From: RGIG3528 sp045598045
GTDB taxonomy: Bacteria; Bacillota; Clostridia; Lachnospirales; Lachnospiraceae
Direction: 5' to 3'
DNA length: 33,819 nt
Assembly (NCBI GenBank): GCA_045598045.1
Contig: JAZLLG010000046.1
Location: forward strand, 1-33,819
In this document: positions 7,447 to 16,742 of the stretch, piece by piece
Layout: each line of letters opens with the position of its first letter
How positions within the stretch are numbered: position 1 is the stretch's first letter
Program-made: the position numbers and the translations under genes
The notes under the pieces: model-generated
Seen by the model: only the letters and a program-made list of their open reading frames with translations
Database searches by the model: none
What the model was told of the DNA's origin: nothing

Positions 7447-8163
7447 TTATTTGCTCTTTTTGATAATCCTGTTAATCTCGGTAAAATCCTTAAGTGCGTT
7501 CTTGCCGATTTTGAAAATCTTCTTCATGTTGATTGAGTTTACGCCGCCCTGACGAGGTCTGAAAGTAATGGGAATAAACTTAACCTTGTAGTTCTTCTTA
7601 ACAAAAAGAACCGAAATAATAACATTTGAAAGATTATAGTTTTCGGGAATGTAAACAATTTCCTTCTTAAGGCTTTCAGACTTCATAAGTCTGAAAGGCG
7701 TATTTGCGTCAGTAACAGTAACATGGAAGCAAAGCTTGCATACAAGCTTAAGCGTTTTTGTGACAAACACCCTGGAGAAGCCGTCCTGACGACCTTTTCT
7801 ATGACCGATAACCATATCATGGCTTTCCCTAAGCTGCCAGAACTGGTCGAACTCGGAAGGAAGTGTCTGACCATCGGAATCCGTCTGGAAAATATAGTCA
7901 GCTCCCTCGTTTATGGCATAATTGTAGCCGTAAAGAATGGTGGCACCGTGTCCGCCGTTCGGTTTTGTAAGCGCAATAAGCTGCGGCCTTGATTCCGCAA
8001 GCTTTTTGAGAATATCATAAGTATCATCCTTGCTACCGTCATTTACAACAACAAGTCTTGAATCATTGCCGTACTTTTCAACAACCGGATACCAGTCATT
8101 TACAACGTTTTCAATGTTGTCCCTTTCGTTATATGCCGGAATTACAATATAAAGCTTATCCAT
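7447..8163 (-). CDS. Family 2 glycosyltransferase, DPM1-like
   Basis: This 238-residue soluble GT-A enzyme begins MDKLYIVIPAYNERDNI, the classic GT2 start. DGSKDDT follows, then a TDSDGQ motif near 96-101 as the metal- and nucleotide-sugar-binding DxD. It resembles polyprenyl-phosphate mannosyl/glucosyltransferases (DPM1 type) but has no C-terminal membrane helices; the C-terminus is basic (NRIIKKSK) and may bind the membrane surface. The ATG at 8163 has a GGGGGA site upstream; an ATG 39 bases earlier lacks one. It lies 13 bases after a large membrane protein gene. The likely product is a lipid-linked sugar donor for that membrane protein, by inference. Sugar and acceptor cannot be told from sequence. 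Confidence 0.85.
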   Translation of the reverse strand: MDKLYIVIPAYNERDNIENVVNDWYPVVEKYGNDSRLVVVNDGSKDDTYDILKKLAESRPQLIALTKPNGGHGATILYGYNYAINEGADYIFQTDSDGQTLPSEFDQFWQLRESHDMVIGHRKGRQDGFSRVFVTKTLKLVCKLCFHVTVTDANTPFRLMKSESLKKEIVYIPENYNLSNVIISVLFVKKNYKVKFIPITFRPRQGGVNSINMKKIFKIGKNALKDFTEINRIIKKSK

Positions 8164-8176
8164 TTTTATTTTCCCC

Positions 8177-10237
8177 CTAATAAATTGTTTTGCTTGTATC
8201 AAAAATCCTTATGGAATAATCCATCATTCCGTGCTCTCTTTGCTCTGCTGACAGCTTTTCACCCGAAGTAAACACTTCTTCGAACGTACTTTCAAGAAGC
8301 TCCTCGTTGAAATCGTAGTACTGGCATTCACGCATTCCGATATTAACAACAATGTAGTCAATACCAAGTTTGGCGGCGTAGTATGCCAGCTCGCCGGGTT
8401 CCGTGGAATTCATCATTTCTATGAGCTTGTCTTTACGTCCCTGCGTATCATAACCTGCTGACCATGTACAGTACTCATAAGCAAAATAGCTCATAATTCC
8501 GCCAAGGACCTGATTGGAAAGTGCGTAATCATCCGTCAAAACAATGTCCTGCGCGGTAACATTATCCTTCAGCCACAAAGTCACTTCGTTATTCTGGTCG
8601 AATTCCATGTAATTGCTGTCTTCTTTAGCCTGGATGTAAAGCTCGGCTGCGCCTGTCGCAATGAGGCATATTATGAGAATATCAGCGACAATTTTCTTAA
8701 CAATGTCGGCTTCTCTTCTGAGGTCCGCAACAAAGTGTGCGGTATACATGGATATGAGCATCAATGAAATAATAACCCATTTATGGTTTACACCGATATC
8801 GGGTGTAAGCGACAGGAAAAAGGAAAGTACAAACGGTATTGAAAACACAAGTAAAAGGTATCGCTGAACGCCCTTTGTTTTAAGCATTCCGAAAACCGCA
8901 AGCACAAGAGTAATTCCGGTTAGAAGCGCTATATAACTTAAAACGCCGAAAGGTGTCCTGTTTTCTGCAATGAAACCGAAATAATAACTCGGCTCAACAG
9001 CCGTCCCGGTAATGAAGCACTTTGACTGGATTACGGCCATAACAACAGACATTACTGCTGCAATAAGGAAATCCATTCTACCGCAGGCAAAAGCTGCCAT
9101 GAAGAAAAGCATTGAGAGTGTCGCAATAAGTGCCGAACCATGCCAGAAAGCCAAAGCTCCAAGAAAAAGCCCCGCACCCAAAGAAAGACGAATGTCCTTA
9201 ACCATCCATGCCTCTTTTGTGAAGAAGCATGTAATAATCTTCTTTCCTTTTTCCTTAGCGGAAAGCTTCTCTCCCATTTCCTTCAGGTACGGCAGGAAAA
9301 GAATCAACGCAAGAAGAAGCGCTGTAATACCGAATGCCAAATGACGTTGGTTGCAGAAAACTCTTGTGCACCAGAAGCCCCATCCTTCATGATAGTCAGA
9401 ATAGCTGAAGTAGGATGAGTTCTCAAGCAAGGCTCTGAAGGGATGCCCGGATCTGTCCTCGGCAAGAAAAATAAAAACGGAAGGTGAACTTCTGAAAGTA
9501 AAGAGAAGGGCTCCAAGAGTCGCAGTGAGCTTACTTTTCAAAACATTGCAGGTAAGTGTGAAAAGAAGAAGATATGTGCTGAACAGGCTTAAAATCGAAG
9601 GAATGTTAAATGCGTGGTCGATTCTGAGTCCGAGAAATTCCAGATTACCAACAAGGAATTCATGCATAAAGTGGTATTTAATGTCTTCTCCGGCAAAATA
9701 CGTATACCCTGTAGGGAAGTTATTGCTGTAGGAGAAAGAACGAATCATACCGAGGTGGGCACCGAAATCACCCCAAACCGAATAGCCGACGCGCATCACA
9801 TCGTCCTTTACGTTAAAGGATTTGTACATGATGATGATGCAGAACATCAATGTAACAAGTGCAAATATTTCGAACCCGGGATGCCCTGAAGTAAAAAAGC
9901 CGCGGAATTCGTTTCCTTCAAACCTGAGTTTATCCTTTTTACCCCAGGCAACAAAAGATATCAAAAGAACGACAGCCACAAAAGGTAAAACAATTGCGTT
10001 TGCGGCTATAAGAGGCTTTTCCTGATTTTTAAACAAATATGCGACTATATATGTAAGCCATGTTACAAAAAGAGTTCCTGTAAGATACCATGCAGGAAAT
10101 AGGACAAAGAATCCCGGAAGATTAATCTCGTCTCCCTCTCTTTTTATGACGGCCGCTTCACGGAGTTTCGGAAAGAAAAACTTACAAAAGGCGGCCCCGG
10201 CCAATATGCATATCAGAATATATATAACACCCGGCAT
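8177..10237 (-). CDS. Large polytopic membrane protein, GT-C-like glycosyltransferase candidate
   Basis: This 686-residue protein has roughly a dozen hydrophobic segments, starting with MPGVIYILICILAGAAF. A long extracytoplasmic loop around 150-215 contains GDFGAHLGMIRSF and GEDIKYHFMHEF. Acidic residues early in the first loop are where GT-C enzymes keep their catalytic Asp. The C-terminal about 130 residues are soluble (WLKDNVTAQDIVLTDDY onward), as in membrane glycosyltransferases that end in an extracellular domain. Its position between two DPM1/GtrB-like transferases fits use of polyprenyl-phosphate sugars as donors for an outer-face glycosylation. I do not recognise a specific family, and the function is inferred. 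Confidence 0.6.
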   Translation of the reverse strand: MPGVIYILICILAGAAFCKFFFPKLREAAVIKREGDEINLPGFFVLFPAWYLTGTLFVTWLTYIVAYLFKNQEKPLIAANAIVLPFVAVVLLISFVAWGKKDKLRFEGNEFRGFFTSGHPGFEIFALVTLMFCIIIMYKSFNVKDDVMRVGYSVWGDFGAHLGMIRSFSYSNNFPTGYTYFAGEDIKYHFMHEFLVGNLEFLGLRIDHAFNIPSILSLFSTYLLLFTLTCNVLKSKLTATLGALLFTFRSSPSVFIFLAEDRSGHPFRALLENSSYFSYSDYHEGWGFWCTRVFCNQRHLAFGITALLLALILFLPYLKEMGEKLSAKEKGKKIITCFFTKEAWMVKDIRLSLGAGLFLGALAFWHGSALIATLSMLFFMAAFACGRMDFLIAAVMSVVMAVIQSKCFITGTAVEPSYYFGFIAENRTPFGVLSYIALLTGITLVLAVFGMLKTKGVQRYLLLVFSIPFVLSFFLSLTPDIGVNHKWVIISLMLISMYTAHFVADLRREADIVKKIVADILIICLIATGAAELYIQAKEDSNYMEFDQNNEVTLWLKDNVTAQDIVLTDDYALSNQVLGGIMSYFAYEYCTWSAGYDTQGRKDKLIEMMNSTEPGELAYYAAKLGIDYIVVNIGMRECQYYDFNEELLESTFEEVFTSGEKLSAEQREHGMMDYSIRIFDTSKTIY

Positions 10238-10260
10238 AACTTCTCCTCAAAACCGAATCG

Positions 10261-11196
10261 TCAGTTATTTTTTCTTGAAATAATATATCTTGGTCTGCCC
10301 TTGATTTCGTGATAGATGCGCTCAAGGTAAAGGCCTATAATTCCGAGAGCAACCATAAGCATACTGCCGATAAAAAGAAGCAGCAGGATTACTGTTGTAA
10401 AGCCCTCCATTGATTTGCCCATGCAATATCTGACAAGTGTCTGGGCACCAAGAACGAGCGAACCGATAAACATGATGACGCCAAGCCAGATAATGAGCTT
10501 CAGCGGTGCCGAAGCATAGCTTGTTATAGACGTAACAGCAAGGTTCAGAAGACGCTTAAACGACCATTTGGAGCTTCCTTCAACCCTGTCCTTTACCTCA
10601 AAAGGCACTTTTCTTCTTTCAAAACCAACCCAGGCGGACATTCCTCTGAAGAAGGTTATTTTCTCCGGCATCTGTAAAACAGCTTCAACAACTTTTCTGT
10701 CAAGAAGCTTGAAATCAGAAGCATTCTTCAAGTCTATATCAGTAAGCCTGTACAAAAGCTTATAATAGGCATTTGCACAGAATTTATGGAAAACGCTTTC
10801 CTTCCCTCTGTCGGATTTGACGCCTTCCACAACGTCGGCGTCTTCTTCACGCCATATGCGCACAAATTCGGGAATAAGTTCGGGCGGATGCTGGAGATCC
10901 GCATCCAGTACAACGACTGCCTCTCCGGTTGCTTCCGTAAGTCCCGCACAAAGTGCAGCCTCCTTACCGAAATTTCTGGACAGTCGAATGCTTTTCACTT
11001 TAACATCCTCAGCAGAAAGTTCGGAAAGCTTCATCCACGAATCATCCTTCGAACCATCGTCAACAAGTACAAACTCATATTTAATGCAGTTGTCATTAAG
11101 TATTTTTTTAACCGTTTCAACAGAAGACTTTATGTGCTTGCCCTCGTTGTAAACAGGCATAACTATCGATATAACGGCGTCTGTTTTTTTCACCAC
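10261..11196 (-). CDS. Membrane-anchored family 2 glycosyltransferase, GtrB/ArnC-like
   Basis: This 311-residue protein has an N-terminal GT2 domain (ISIVMPVYNEGKHI, VDDGSKDDSW, VVLDADLQHPPEL with the DxD) and two C-terminal membrane helices at about 225-250 and 262-290. This is the GtrB/ArnC/DPM layout, which makes polyprenyl-phosphate-linked sugars on the inner membrane face. KDRVEGSSKWSFKRLLNLA before the first helix is typical of the group. The start is GTG at 11196 with GAGGA upstream. The gene overlaps the AAA ATPase gene by seven bases, so the two are translationally coupled. Confidence 0.88.
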   Translation of the reverse strand: MVKKTDAVISIVMPVYNEGKHIKSSVETVKKILNDNCIKYEFVLVDDGSKDDSWMKLSELSAEDVKVKSIRLSRNFGKEAALCAGLTEATGEAVVVLDADLQHPPELIPEFVRIWREEDADVVEGVKSDRGKESVFHKFCANAYYKLLYRLTDIDLKNASDFKLLDRKVVEAVLQMPEKITFFRGMSAWVGFERRKVPFEVKDRVEGSSKWSFKRLLNLAVTSITSYASAPLKLIIWLGVIMFIGSLVLGAQTLVRYCMGKSMEGFTTVILLLLFIGSMLMVALGIIGLYLERIYHEIKGRPRYIISRKNN

Positions 11197-12830
11197 GAAA
11201 TGTCCTCTTTCTTAAGGCGTGTGAGCTCTTCCATGGAATATATTTCTTCCTGAACCACTCTGTTTGCCTGATTAACCAACATTGCTTCAAAAAGATTTCT
11301 TATGCCTCTGGCATTACCGAATTCATTTCTCTGGTAATCCGTCAGTCTTTCGAGGTGACCTTTGAGATGTGTCAGAACATCATCATCGCATACAAATCCG
11401 TTTTTATCAGCCATACGACGGAATATAAGACAGAGTTCATCATCCGTATAATCCGGGAAAGTAATAAAGCGGTTGAATCTTGAAACAAGGCCTGTATTGG
11501 CTTTAAGAAACGCTTTCATTTCTTCGGTATATCCGGCAACAATGACAACAAGATCGTTTCTGTTGTCCTCCATAAGCTTTACCAAAGTGTCAAGAGCTTC
11601 CTTGCCGAAATCGTTTCCGGCCTGCGAATTAAGTGCGTAAGCCTCGTCAATGAAAAGTACGCCTCCAAGGCTCGATTCTACGACATCTTTAACTTTAAGC
11701 GCAGTCTGTCCGACATATCCTGCCACAAGTCCGGAACGATCCGTTTCGGTAACCGTTCCTTTGCTCAAAATGCCAAGCTCTTTATATATCAGGCCGACAA
11801 TTCTGGCAACTGTCGTTTTACCCGTTCCGGGACTTCCGGTAAATACCATATGGTATGACATTTCTATTTCCGGAAGCTTGTATCTGGCACGCATTTTACG
11901 CACCTTAATAAGATTTATGAGAGATTTGATTTCGGTTTTTACTCCTGAAAGGCCCACAAGCTCATTAAGTTCTTCAAGAAGCTCGTTAAGCCTGTCATCG
12001 TGAATCTGACCGATAATTTTCTCTTCCTTTTCAACTTCCTCGGGCTTCGGATGAACCTCAAGTATTTCAGGTTCTTCGTATTTATTTCTGACTTCTGACC
12101 TTGATAAACCGGAAAATCTCCTGTTTCCTTTCTTCTCCGAAACACTTTGGATAATCTCCGCTGAGGCAACAGGCTTTATCGACTCTTTTGAATAATTGAG
12201 ATGATGGATTTTGTAGGCACAGAAATCCCCTTTTGAGTCCTCAATATCGCAGGCACTTGTAAGGAGATCACCGTAGCAGAGCTTTTTAAAAATGTATTTA
12301 CTGTCCACACTTTGGGACTTATCTTTTTCGTTTGCAAGAAAAACACTAACCCGGTCGAAATAAATACCGAGATATTTGCTTGCCACGGTCTGTCTGTGGC
12401 CGTCCAGATAGCTTAAGGAAAGCAGAATGTTTACAAGTGCGTCAAAGAATAAAGCGGCATAGCCCGACTTTTTCTCCATGTCACGAAGAGAAAGAAGCTG
12501 GAAAAGAATCGGAGGATTCTTTTGAAAATGTTCTGCTTCTTCGACAATCTCCTCCTCGGAATGACCTTCTATAAGCTCTTTTGCAACTTCCGAAAGCGAA
12601 GCAATAAAAGTCTTCTCCTCTGCCGAAAAGCGATTGCAATAGCAAGCAAAGCAGACGAGAATCGATTCAACGTAAACATCAAGGACATTTTCGGGTGTCA
12701 TTCTGAGTACGCGCTCTGCCGTCTCCCAGTAGCCTTCGTCATAAAGGAGTCTGCAGAACTTTTTAAGCAAGCCGTAGTTGTCCTCTGCTATTCTGTATAA
12801 TTGTACATTTGTATAAGTTTTTTCAGGCAT
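11190..12830 (-). CDS. CbxX/SpoVK-type AAA+ ATPase with a long N-terminal helical region
   Basis: The protein has 546 residues. The C-terminal half (about 280-546) is an AAA+ domain of the CbxX/CfqX/SpoVK group. It shows Walker A GSPGTGKT (about 331-338), Walker B GGVLFIDEAY (about 387-396), sensor-1 VIVAGY, and an SRFN motif that may hold the arginine finger. The first 280 residues are helical, unassigned and Cys-containing, and end in a charged linker (EEPEILEVHPKPEEVEKEEK). The same layout (helical N-terminus plus CbxX domain) occurs in EccA of type VII secretion, but no other secretion gene is seen here. It probably remodels a protein partner. Coupling to the GtrB-like gene suggests a link to the glycosylation genes, but this is inference. 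Confidence 0.8.
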   Translation of the reverse strand: MPEKTYTNVQLYRIAEDNYGLLKKFCRLLYDEGYWETAERVLRMTPENVLDVYVESILVCFACYCNRFSAEEKTFIASLSEVAKELIEGHSEEEIVEEAEHFQKNPPILFQLLSLRDMEKKSGYAALFFDALVNILLSLSYLDGHRQTVASKYLGIYFDRVSVFLANEKDKSQSVDSKYIFKKLCYGDLLTSACDIEDSKGDFCAYKIHHLNYSKESIKPVASAEIIQSVSEKKGNRRFSGLSRSEVRNKYEEPEILEVHPKPEEVEKEEKIIGQIHDDRLNELLEELNELVGLSGVKTEIKSLINLIKVRKMRARYKLPEIEMSYHMVFTGSPGTGKTTVARIVGLIYKELGILSKGTVTETDRSGLVAGYVGQTALKVKDVVESSLGGVLFIDEAYALNSQAGNDFGKEALDTLVKLMEDNRNDLVVIVAGYTEEMKAFLKANTGLVSRFNRFITFPDYTDDELCLIFRRMADKNGFVCDDDVLTHLKGHLERLTDYQRNEFGNARGIRNLFEAMLVNQANRVVQEEIYSMEELTRLKKEDISW

Positions 12831-12848
12831 ATTTTTAAATCCTTAAGG

Positions 12849-14894
12849 TTATATTGTAACATAATTCTCAAGAAATTTAAACACTTCCTTTGCTGAGCTT
12901 TCGCAAAGCGAAGTCATTATTTCCCGTACCTCTTTGTCATTCAGCTTCTTTGAAGCCTCATATGCTTCCGAAAGAATTTCCGAATCATTATAAATATCGC
13001 CCATTTTAAAGCACATTTCCCCGCTTTGACGTATACCGAAAACATCACCGGGCCCGCGAAGTCTTAAGTCTTCATTTGCGATTTCAAAGCCATCGTTTGA
13101 CTTGCAAAGAATATTTAAACGCTCCAAAGCTTCGTCACTCTTGTTGCCATACATGAAAATGCAATACGACTGGGAATTTCCTCTCCCGACACGTCCCCTA
13201 AGCTGATGAAGCTGTGCAAGGCCGAATTTCTCAGCATTTTCTATCATCATTACAGTTGCGTTAGGTACATTTACGCCAACTTCTACAACTGTAGTGGAAA
13301 CTAATACGTCAATATTACCTGACGCAAATTCCTGCATGATGCTGTTCTTTTCCGAAGGTTTCATTTTTCCATGAAGTTTTTCGACACGTATCTCATCTCC
13401 GAATGTTTCTTTAAGCCTTTCGGAATAATCCGTAACATTTTCCCCCTCACAATCCTCGGTTTCGTCGACCATCGGGCAGATGATATAGCATTGACGTCCT
13501 TGTTTCACCTGATCTGAAATGAATTTGTAAGCCGTAGGACGATATTCCGGCCCCACCACGCAATTTTTAATCGGAAGCCTGTCCGCGGGGAGTTCCTTAA
13601 CAAGAGAAATGTCCATATCTCCATAAAGCATCATTGCCAAAGTCCTGGGAATCGGTGTGGCACTCATAACAAGAATATGAGGCTTAATGCCTTTTTTACT
13701 TAAGCTCTCCCGCTGTCTTACTCCGAATCTGTGTTGTTCGTCGGTTACGCATAGCGCAAGGTTATCAAATTCAAGCTTTTCCTGAAACAGCGTATGTGTG
13801 CCGATAACAACATCCGCATCATGTGACGATATTCTGGCGTAAGCTTCCTTCTTCTCCTTTACCGACATGGAGCCTGTGAGAAGACAGCATCTTATGCCGA
13901 ACTCATCAAAAATGCCGCTCATTGATTTATAATGCTGTTCCGCAAGTACCTCGGTGGGCACCATAATTGCTGCCTGATACCCCGAAGATGCGCAAAGAAG
14001 CATTGCAAGCACGGAAATAATCGTTTTTCCTGAACCAACGTCACCCTGTATAAGTCGGGCCATAACTCTGCCGGACGTCATATCCTTTTTAATGCTTTCA
14101 AAAGCCGCTTTCTGTCCTTTTGTAAGCTCATAAGGCAAGGACGAAATAAGCTTGTCACAATTTGCGGATTCATTGATGATTGCATCGCTTTTAGCAATTT
14201 CACGACCTTTGGCCATGCTTCTTAAAAATATGCCAAAGAGGAAGAACTCCTCAAATACGATGCTTCTTCTCGCTTCCAGAACAGTTTCCCCGGATTTTGG
14301 AAAATGTATTTCCTGAAGTGCATATTTCTTTTGAATGCAGCTGTATTCTTTTCTGATTTTAGCCGGGATGTACTCCGGAAAATCATCGGCAAGCACAAGT
14401 GCCTGTTTCATGGCCTTTGCAACCGCATTGTTTGTAAGTCCTTTTGTCAGCGGGTAAACGGGCTGCAAAGTGTTCTGAAGTCTGAAGTAGTCCTCACGTC
14501 TGTAAATCTTCGCCTGTTCCATGGACATAGCGGAACCTTTTCTAACGACCTTGCCGCGAAAAACATAATGATAGCCTGCTTTCAGCTCATATTTGACGTA
14601 CGGCTGGTTAAACCATACAAGATTGACCTCTCCGCTTGAATCGTTAGCTTTACACGAAACCGTCTTAATACGTGAACCGTATTTGGACTCCTTGACAAAA
14701 GAGACGCAGGCACAGATAACCCCCGTATCTCCGTCTTGAAGTGATGAAATATCCTGGGGTATTTTATATTCCTCATACCTGAAGGGATAAAAAGAAAGGA
14801 GCTCACCTACACTGTTTACGGAAAGCTTCCCAAACAGTTCCTGTGTCTTCTCGCCAATACCTTTTATTGTTTTTACGGGATCGTTCAGCTGCAT
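12849..14894 (-). CDS. recG: ATP-dependent DNA helicase RecG
   Basis: RecG remodels stalled replication forks and Holliday junctions. The 681-residue form starting MQLNDPVKTIKGIGEKTQEL has the usual length. It shows the N-terminal wedge (OB-fold) region, Walker A GDVGSGKT (about 283), a DEQH box (about 383, LCVTDEQHRFGVRQR), SATPIPRT, and the C-terminal LRGRVGRG and FEIANEDLRLRGPGDVFG blocks. The frame is open for 60 codons upstream, but those residues do not match RecG and the extension would run into fakA. No Shine-Dalgarno sequence precedes the ATG; a hairpin with a T-rich 3' side ends 14 bases before it. The AAA ATPase gene follows after 18 bases. Confidence 0.95.
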   Translation of the reverse strand: MQLNDPVKTIKGIGEKTQELFGKLSVNSVGELLSFYPFRYEEYKIPQDISSLQDGDTGVICACVSFVKESKYGSRIKTVSCKANDSSGEVNLVWFNQPYVKYELKAGYHYVFRGKVVRKGSAMSMEQAKIYRREDYFRLQNTLQPVYPLTKGLTNNAVAKAMKQALVLADDFPEYIPAKIRKEYSCIQKKYALQEIHFPKSGETVLEARRSIVFEEFFLFGIFLRSMAKGREIAKSDAIINESANCDKLISSLPYELTKGQKAAFESIKKDMTSGRVMARLIQGDVGSGKTIISVLAMLLCASSGYQAAIMVPTEVLAEQHYKSMSGIFDEFGIRCCLLTGSMSVKEKKEAYARISSHDADVVIGTHTLFQEKLEFDNLALCVTDEQHRFGVRQRESLSKKGIKPHILVMSATPIPRTLAMMLYGDMDISLVKELPADRLPIKNCVVGPEYRPTAYKFISDQVKQGRQCYIICPMVDETEDCEGENVTDYSERLKETFGDEIRVEKLHGKMKPSEKNSIMQEFASGNIDVLVSTTVVEVGVNVPNATVMMIENAEKFGLAQLHQLRGRVGRGNSQSYCIFMYGNKSDEALERLNILCKSNDGFEIANEDLRLRGPGDVFGIRQSGEMCFKMGDIYNDSEILSEAYEASKKLNDKEVREIMTSLCESSAKEVFKFLENYVTI

Positions 14895-14908
14895 ACAGAT
14901 AACTAAAG

Positions 14909-14939
14909 AAACCGAACAGAGATATTCCCTGTTCGGTTT
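14909..14939 (-). terminator. Hairpin between fakA and recG, possible terminator or attenuator
   Basis: A perfect 11-bp stem, 14909-14919 with 14929-14939, has a 9-base loop. On the minus strand it is followed by CTTTAG, so TTTCTTT spans the end of the stem. It lies 14 bases before the recG ATG and 35 bases after the fakA stop. It may attenuate recG and downstream transcription, or expose or hide the start region. Confidence 0.6.
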
Positions 14940-14973
14940 TGAAAAACGCGATAATGTTATAAAGTATTTCAGT

Positions 14974-16710
14974 TTACTCGACTGAAATAATGTAGTAGTA
15001 AATAGGCTGTTCGCCTGAATGCAACTCAACTTCGATGTCAGGATATTCGTCAGTAAGCTGCTTAACAAGCTCATTCGCTGTTTCTTCGTTCATTTCCTCA
15101 CCATAGTATACGGTAATAAATGAAGAAGAATCATCAATCATCTGCTTTGTAAGTTCAAAGGAGACTTCGTTGATGTCTGTACCGACTGCTTTGATTGTCT
15201 TGTCATCAAGACCCATAATATCATTCTGACGAATATCAAAGCCGTCGATGCTCGTATCCCTGACAGCATATGTAACCTGACCTGTCTTTACGGTCTTAAG
15301 TGCCTCTGTCATGCTCTCAGTGTTCTCTTCGGCAGAGTTGTCATAAAGATAATTTATCATTGCCGTAATGCCCTGAGGAACGGACTTTGAAGGAATAACA
15401 ACGATGTTTTTGTCCTCAACGATGTACTTTGCCTGCTCTGCAGCAAGAATGATATTCTTGTTGTTGGGAAGGATGTAAATGTTTTCGGCATTTACCTTTT
15501 CGATTGCATTAACAAAATCCTCTGTGCTGGGATTCATTGTCTGACCGCCTTCGATGATAAAGTCAGCGCCAAGGCCTTTGAAAATTTCATTTATGCCGTT
15601 ACCTACGGAAACAGCTATAAATCCGTCTTTCTTCTTCGGTGTGTCGGCTGCGGGAATCTCTTCGGCTTTTTCTTCAGCCTTTGGAGCAGCTTCTGCGGCC
15701 TCTTCGGCTTTTGCCTCGGCAGGCGCAGAACCGTTGAGAATTGCATCAACGCCCTGAATTACGCGTTCATTGTGTTCCTCACGCATATTATCGATTTTCA
15801 TGCGTGAAAGCTGACCATATTTAATAGCTCTGGAAAAAGCAGCACCGGGGTCATTTGTATGAACATGAACTTTGCATACACCGTCATCGGCAACAAGAAC
15901 AATCGAATCACCGATTGACTCAAGGAAAGCCTTAAAAGCCATTTCTTCGCTTTCAGGGAAATCCTTTTCAAGCATGATGATGAATTCGGTGCAATAACCG
16001 AACTTAATGTCAGCTGTAGAAATATCATCTGCAGCTGCACCTCTTCTCTGAACCGGCTGTGCGGGTGCCGCAGGTGCCGTTTCGAAGGTAACCTCTTTGC
16101 CCTTCAATGCATCAACGCAACCTGTAAGTACGGTAAGAAGTCCCTGTCCGCCCGAATCGACAACTCCTGCTTCTTTAAGGACCGGAAGAAGTTCAGGTGT
16201 ATAATTCAAAACTTCCTGCATATGAGCAAGGACGCCATCACAGAACTCTTCAAGAGAAGCATTGGCATTGGCAAGCTCTCTTGCTTTTTCCGCTCCGCCT
16301 CTTGCAACGGTAAGTATGGTTCCTTCCTTAGGCTTCATAACAGCCTTATATGCAGTTTCAACTGCTCTGTCAAAGGCATCTGCAAGAATGCCTACGTTAA
16401 GATTTTCAAATTCGGAAATAACTTTTGTAAAGCCACGTAAAAGCTGTGAAAGAATAACGCCCGAGTTACCTCTTGCGCCACGGAGTGAGCCTGAAGAAAT
16501 TGCCTTTGCAAGTTCGGGCATCTTCGGTGCATTAAGAGCTGCAACCTCCTTGGCGGCAGACATGATGGTCAACGTCATGTTCGTACCTGTATCACCATCG
16601 GGAACCGGGAAAACATTAAGTTCATTTATAACTTCTTTTTGTGCTTCAATGCTTTTTGCTCCTAAAAGGAATGCCTTCTGAAGCAATGCGGCATTAATGG
16701 TATTATCCAA
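14974..16710 (-). CDS. fakA: Fatty acid kinase ATP-binding subunit (DAK2-domain protein)
   Basis: FakA phosphorylates fatty acids carried by a FakB partner. The 578-residue protein has an N-terminal DAK2/DhaL domain (VFPVPDGDTGTNM with the metal-binding Asp residues, then GSLRGARGNSGVILSQ and AGVVDSGGQGL). A middle region follows, and then an Ala/Glu/Lys-rich linker around 335-370 (APAEAKAEEAAEAAPKAEEK). The C-terminal DAK1-like/YloV region contains VGNGINEIFKGLGAD, EGGQTMNPS and ILPNNKNI. The start is TTG at 16710 with GGAGGG seven bases upstream. It lies 32 bases after the asp23 gene, a standard Firmicutes pairing. No FakB gene is in this window, so the partner must be elsewhere. Confidence 0.93.
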   Translation of the reverse strand: MDNTINAALLQKAFLLGAKSIEAQKEVINELNVFPVPDGDTGTNMTLTIMSAAKEVAALNAPKMPELAKAISSGSLRGARGNSGVILSQLLRGFTKVISEFENLNVGILADAFDRAVETAYKAVMKPKEGTILTVARGGAEKARELANANASLEEFCDGVLAHMQEVLNYTPELLPVLKEAGVVDSGGQGLLTVLTGCVDALKGKEVTFETAPAAPAQPVQRRGAAADDISTADIKFGYCTEFIIMLEKDFPESEEMAFKAFLESIGDSIVLVADDGVCKVHVHTNDPGAAFSRAIKYGQLSRMKIDNMREEHNERVIQGVDAILNGSAPAEAKAEEAAEAAPKAEEKAEEIPAADTPKKKDGFIAVSVGNGINEIFKGLGADFIIEGGQTMNPSTEDFVNAIEKVNAENIYILPNNKNIILAAEQAKYIVEDKNIVVIPSKSVPQGITAMINYLYDNSAEENTESMTEALKTVKTGQVTYAVRDTSIDGFDIRQNDIMGLDDKTIKAVGTDINEVSFELTKQMIDDSSSFITVYYGEEMNEETANELVKQLTDEYPDIEVELHSGEQPIYYYIISVE

Positions 16711-16742
16711 CTTTAAACCCTCCTTAAGAATCGATTCGCTCT

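Noticed and set aside
9012..9418. Two overlapping plus-strand open frames inside the large membrane protein gene
   Set aside because: Composition is Lys/Ser-rich and antisense to transmembrane segments. No start site or similarity is apparent.
14895..15074. Longer recG with 60 extra N-terminal residues
   Set aside because: The extension overlaps fakA by about 100 bases and translates the hairpin. RecG homologues start near the KTIKGIGEK motif.
15554..15757. Ser/Ala-rich plus-strand open frame
   Set aside because: It is the antisense of the Ala/Glu-rich linker of fakA.
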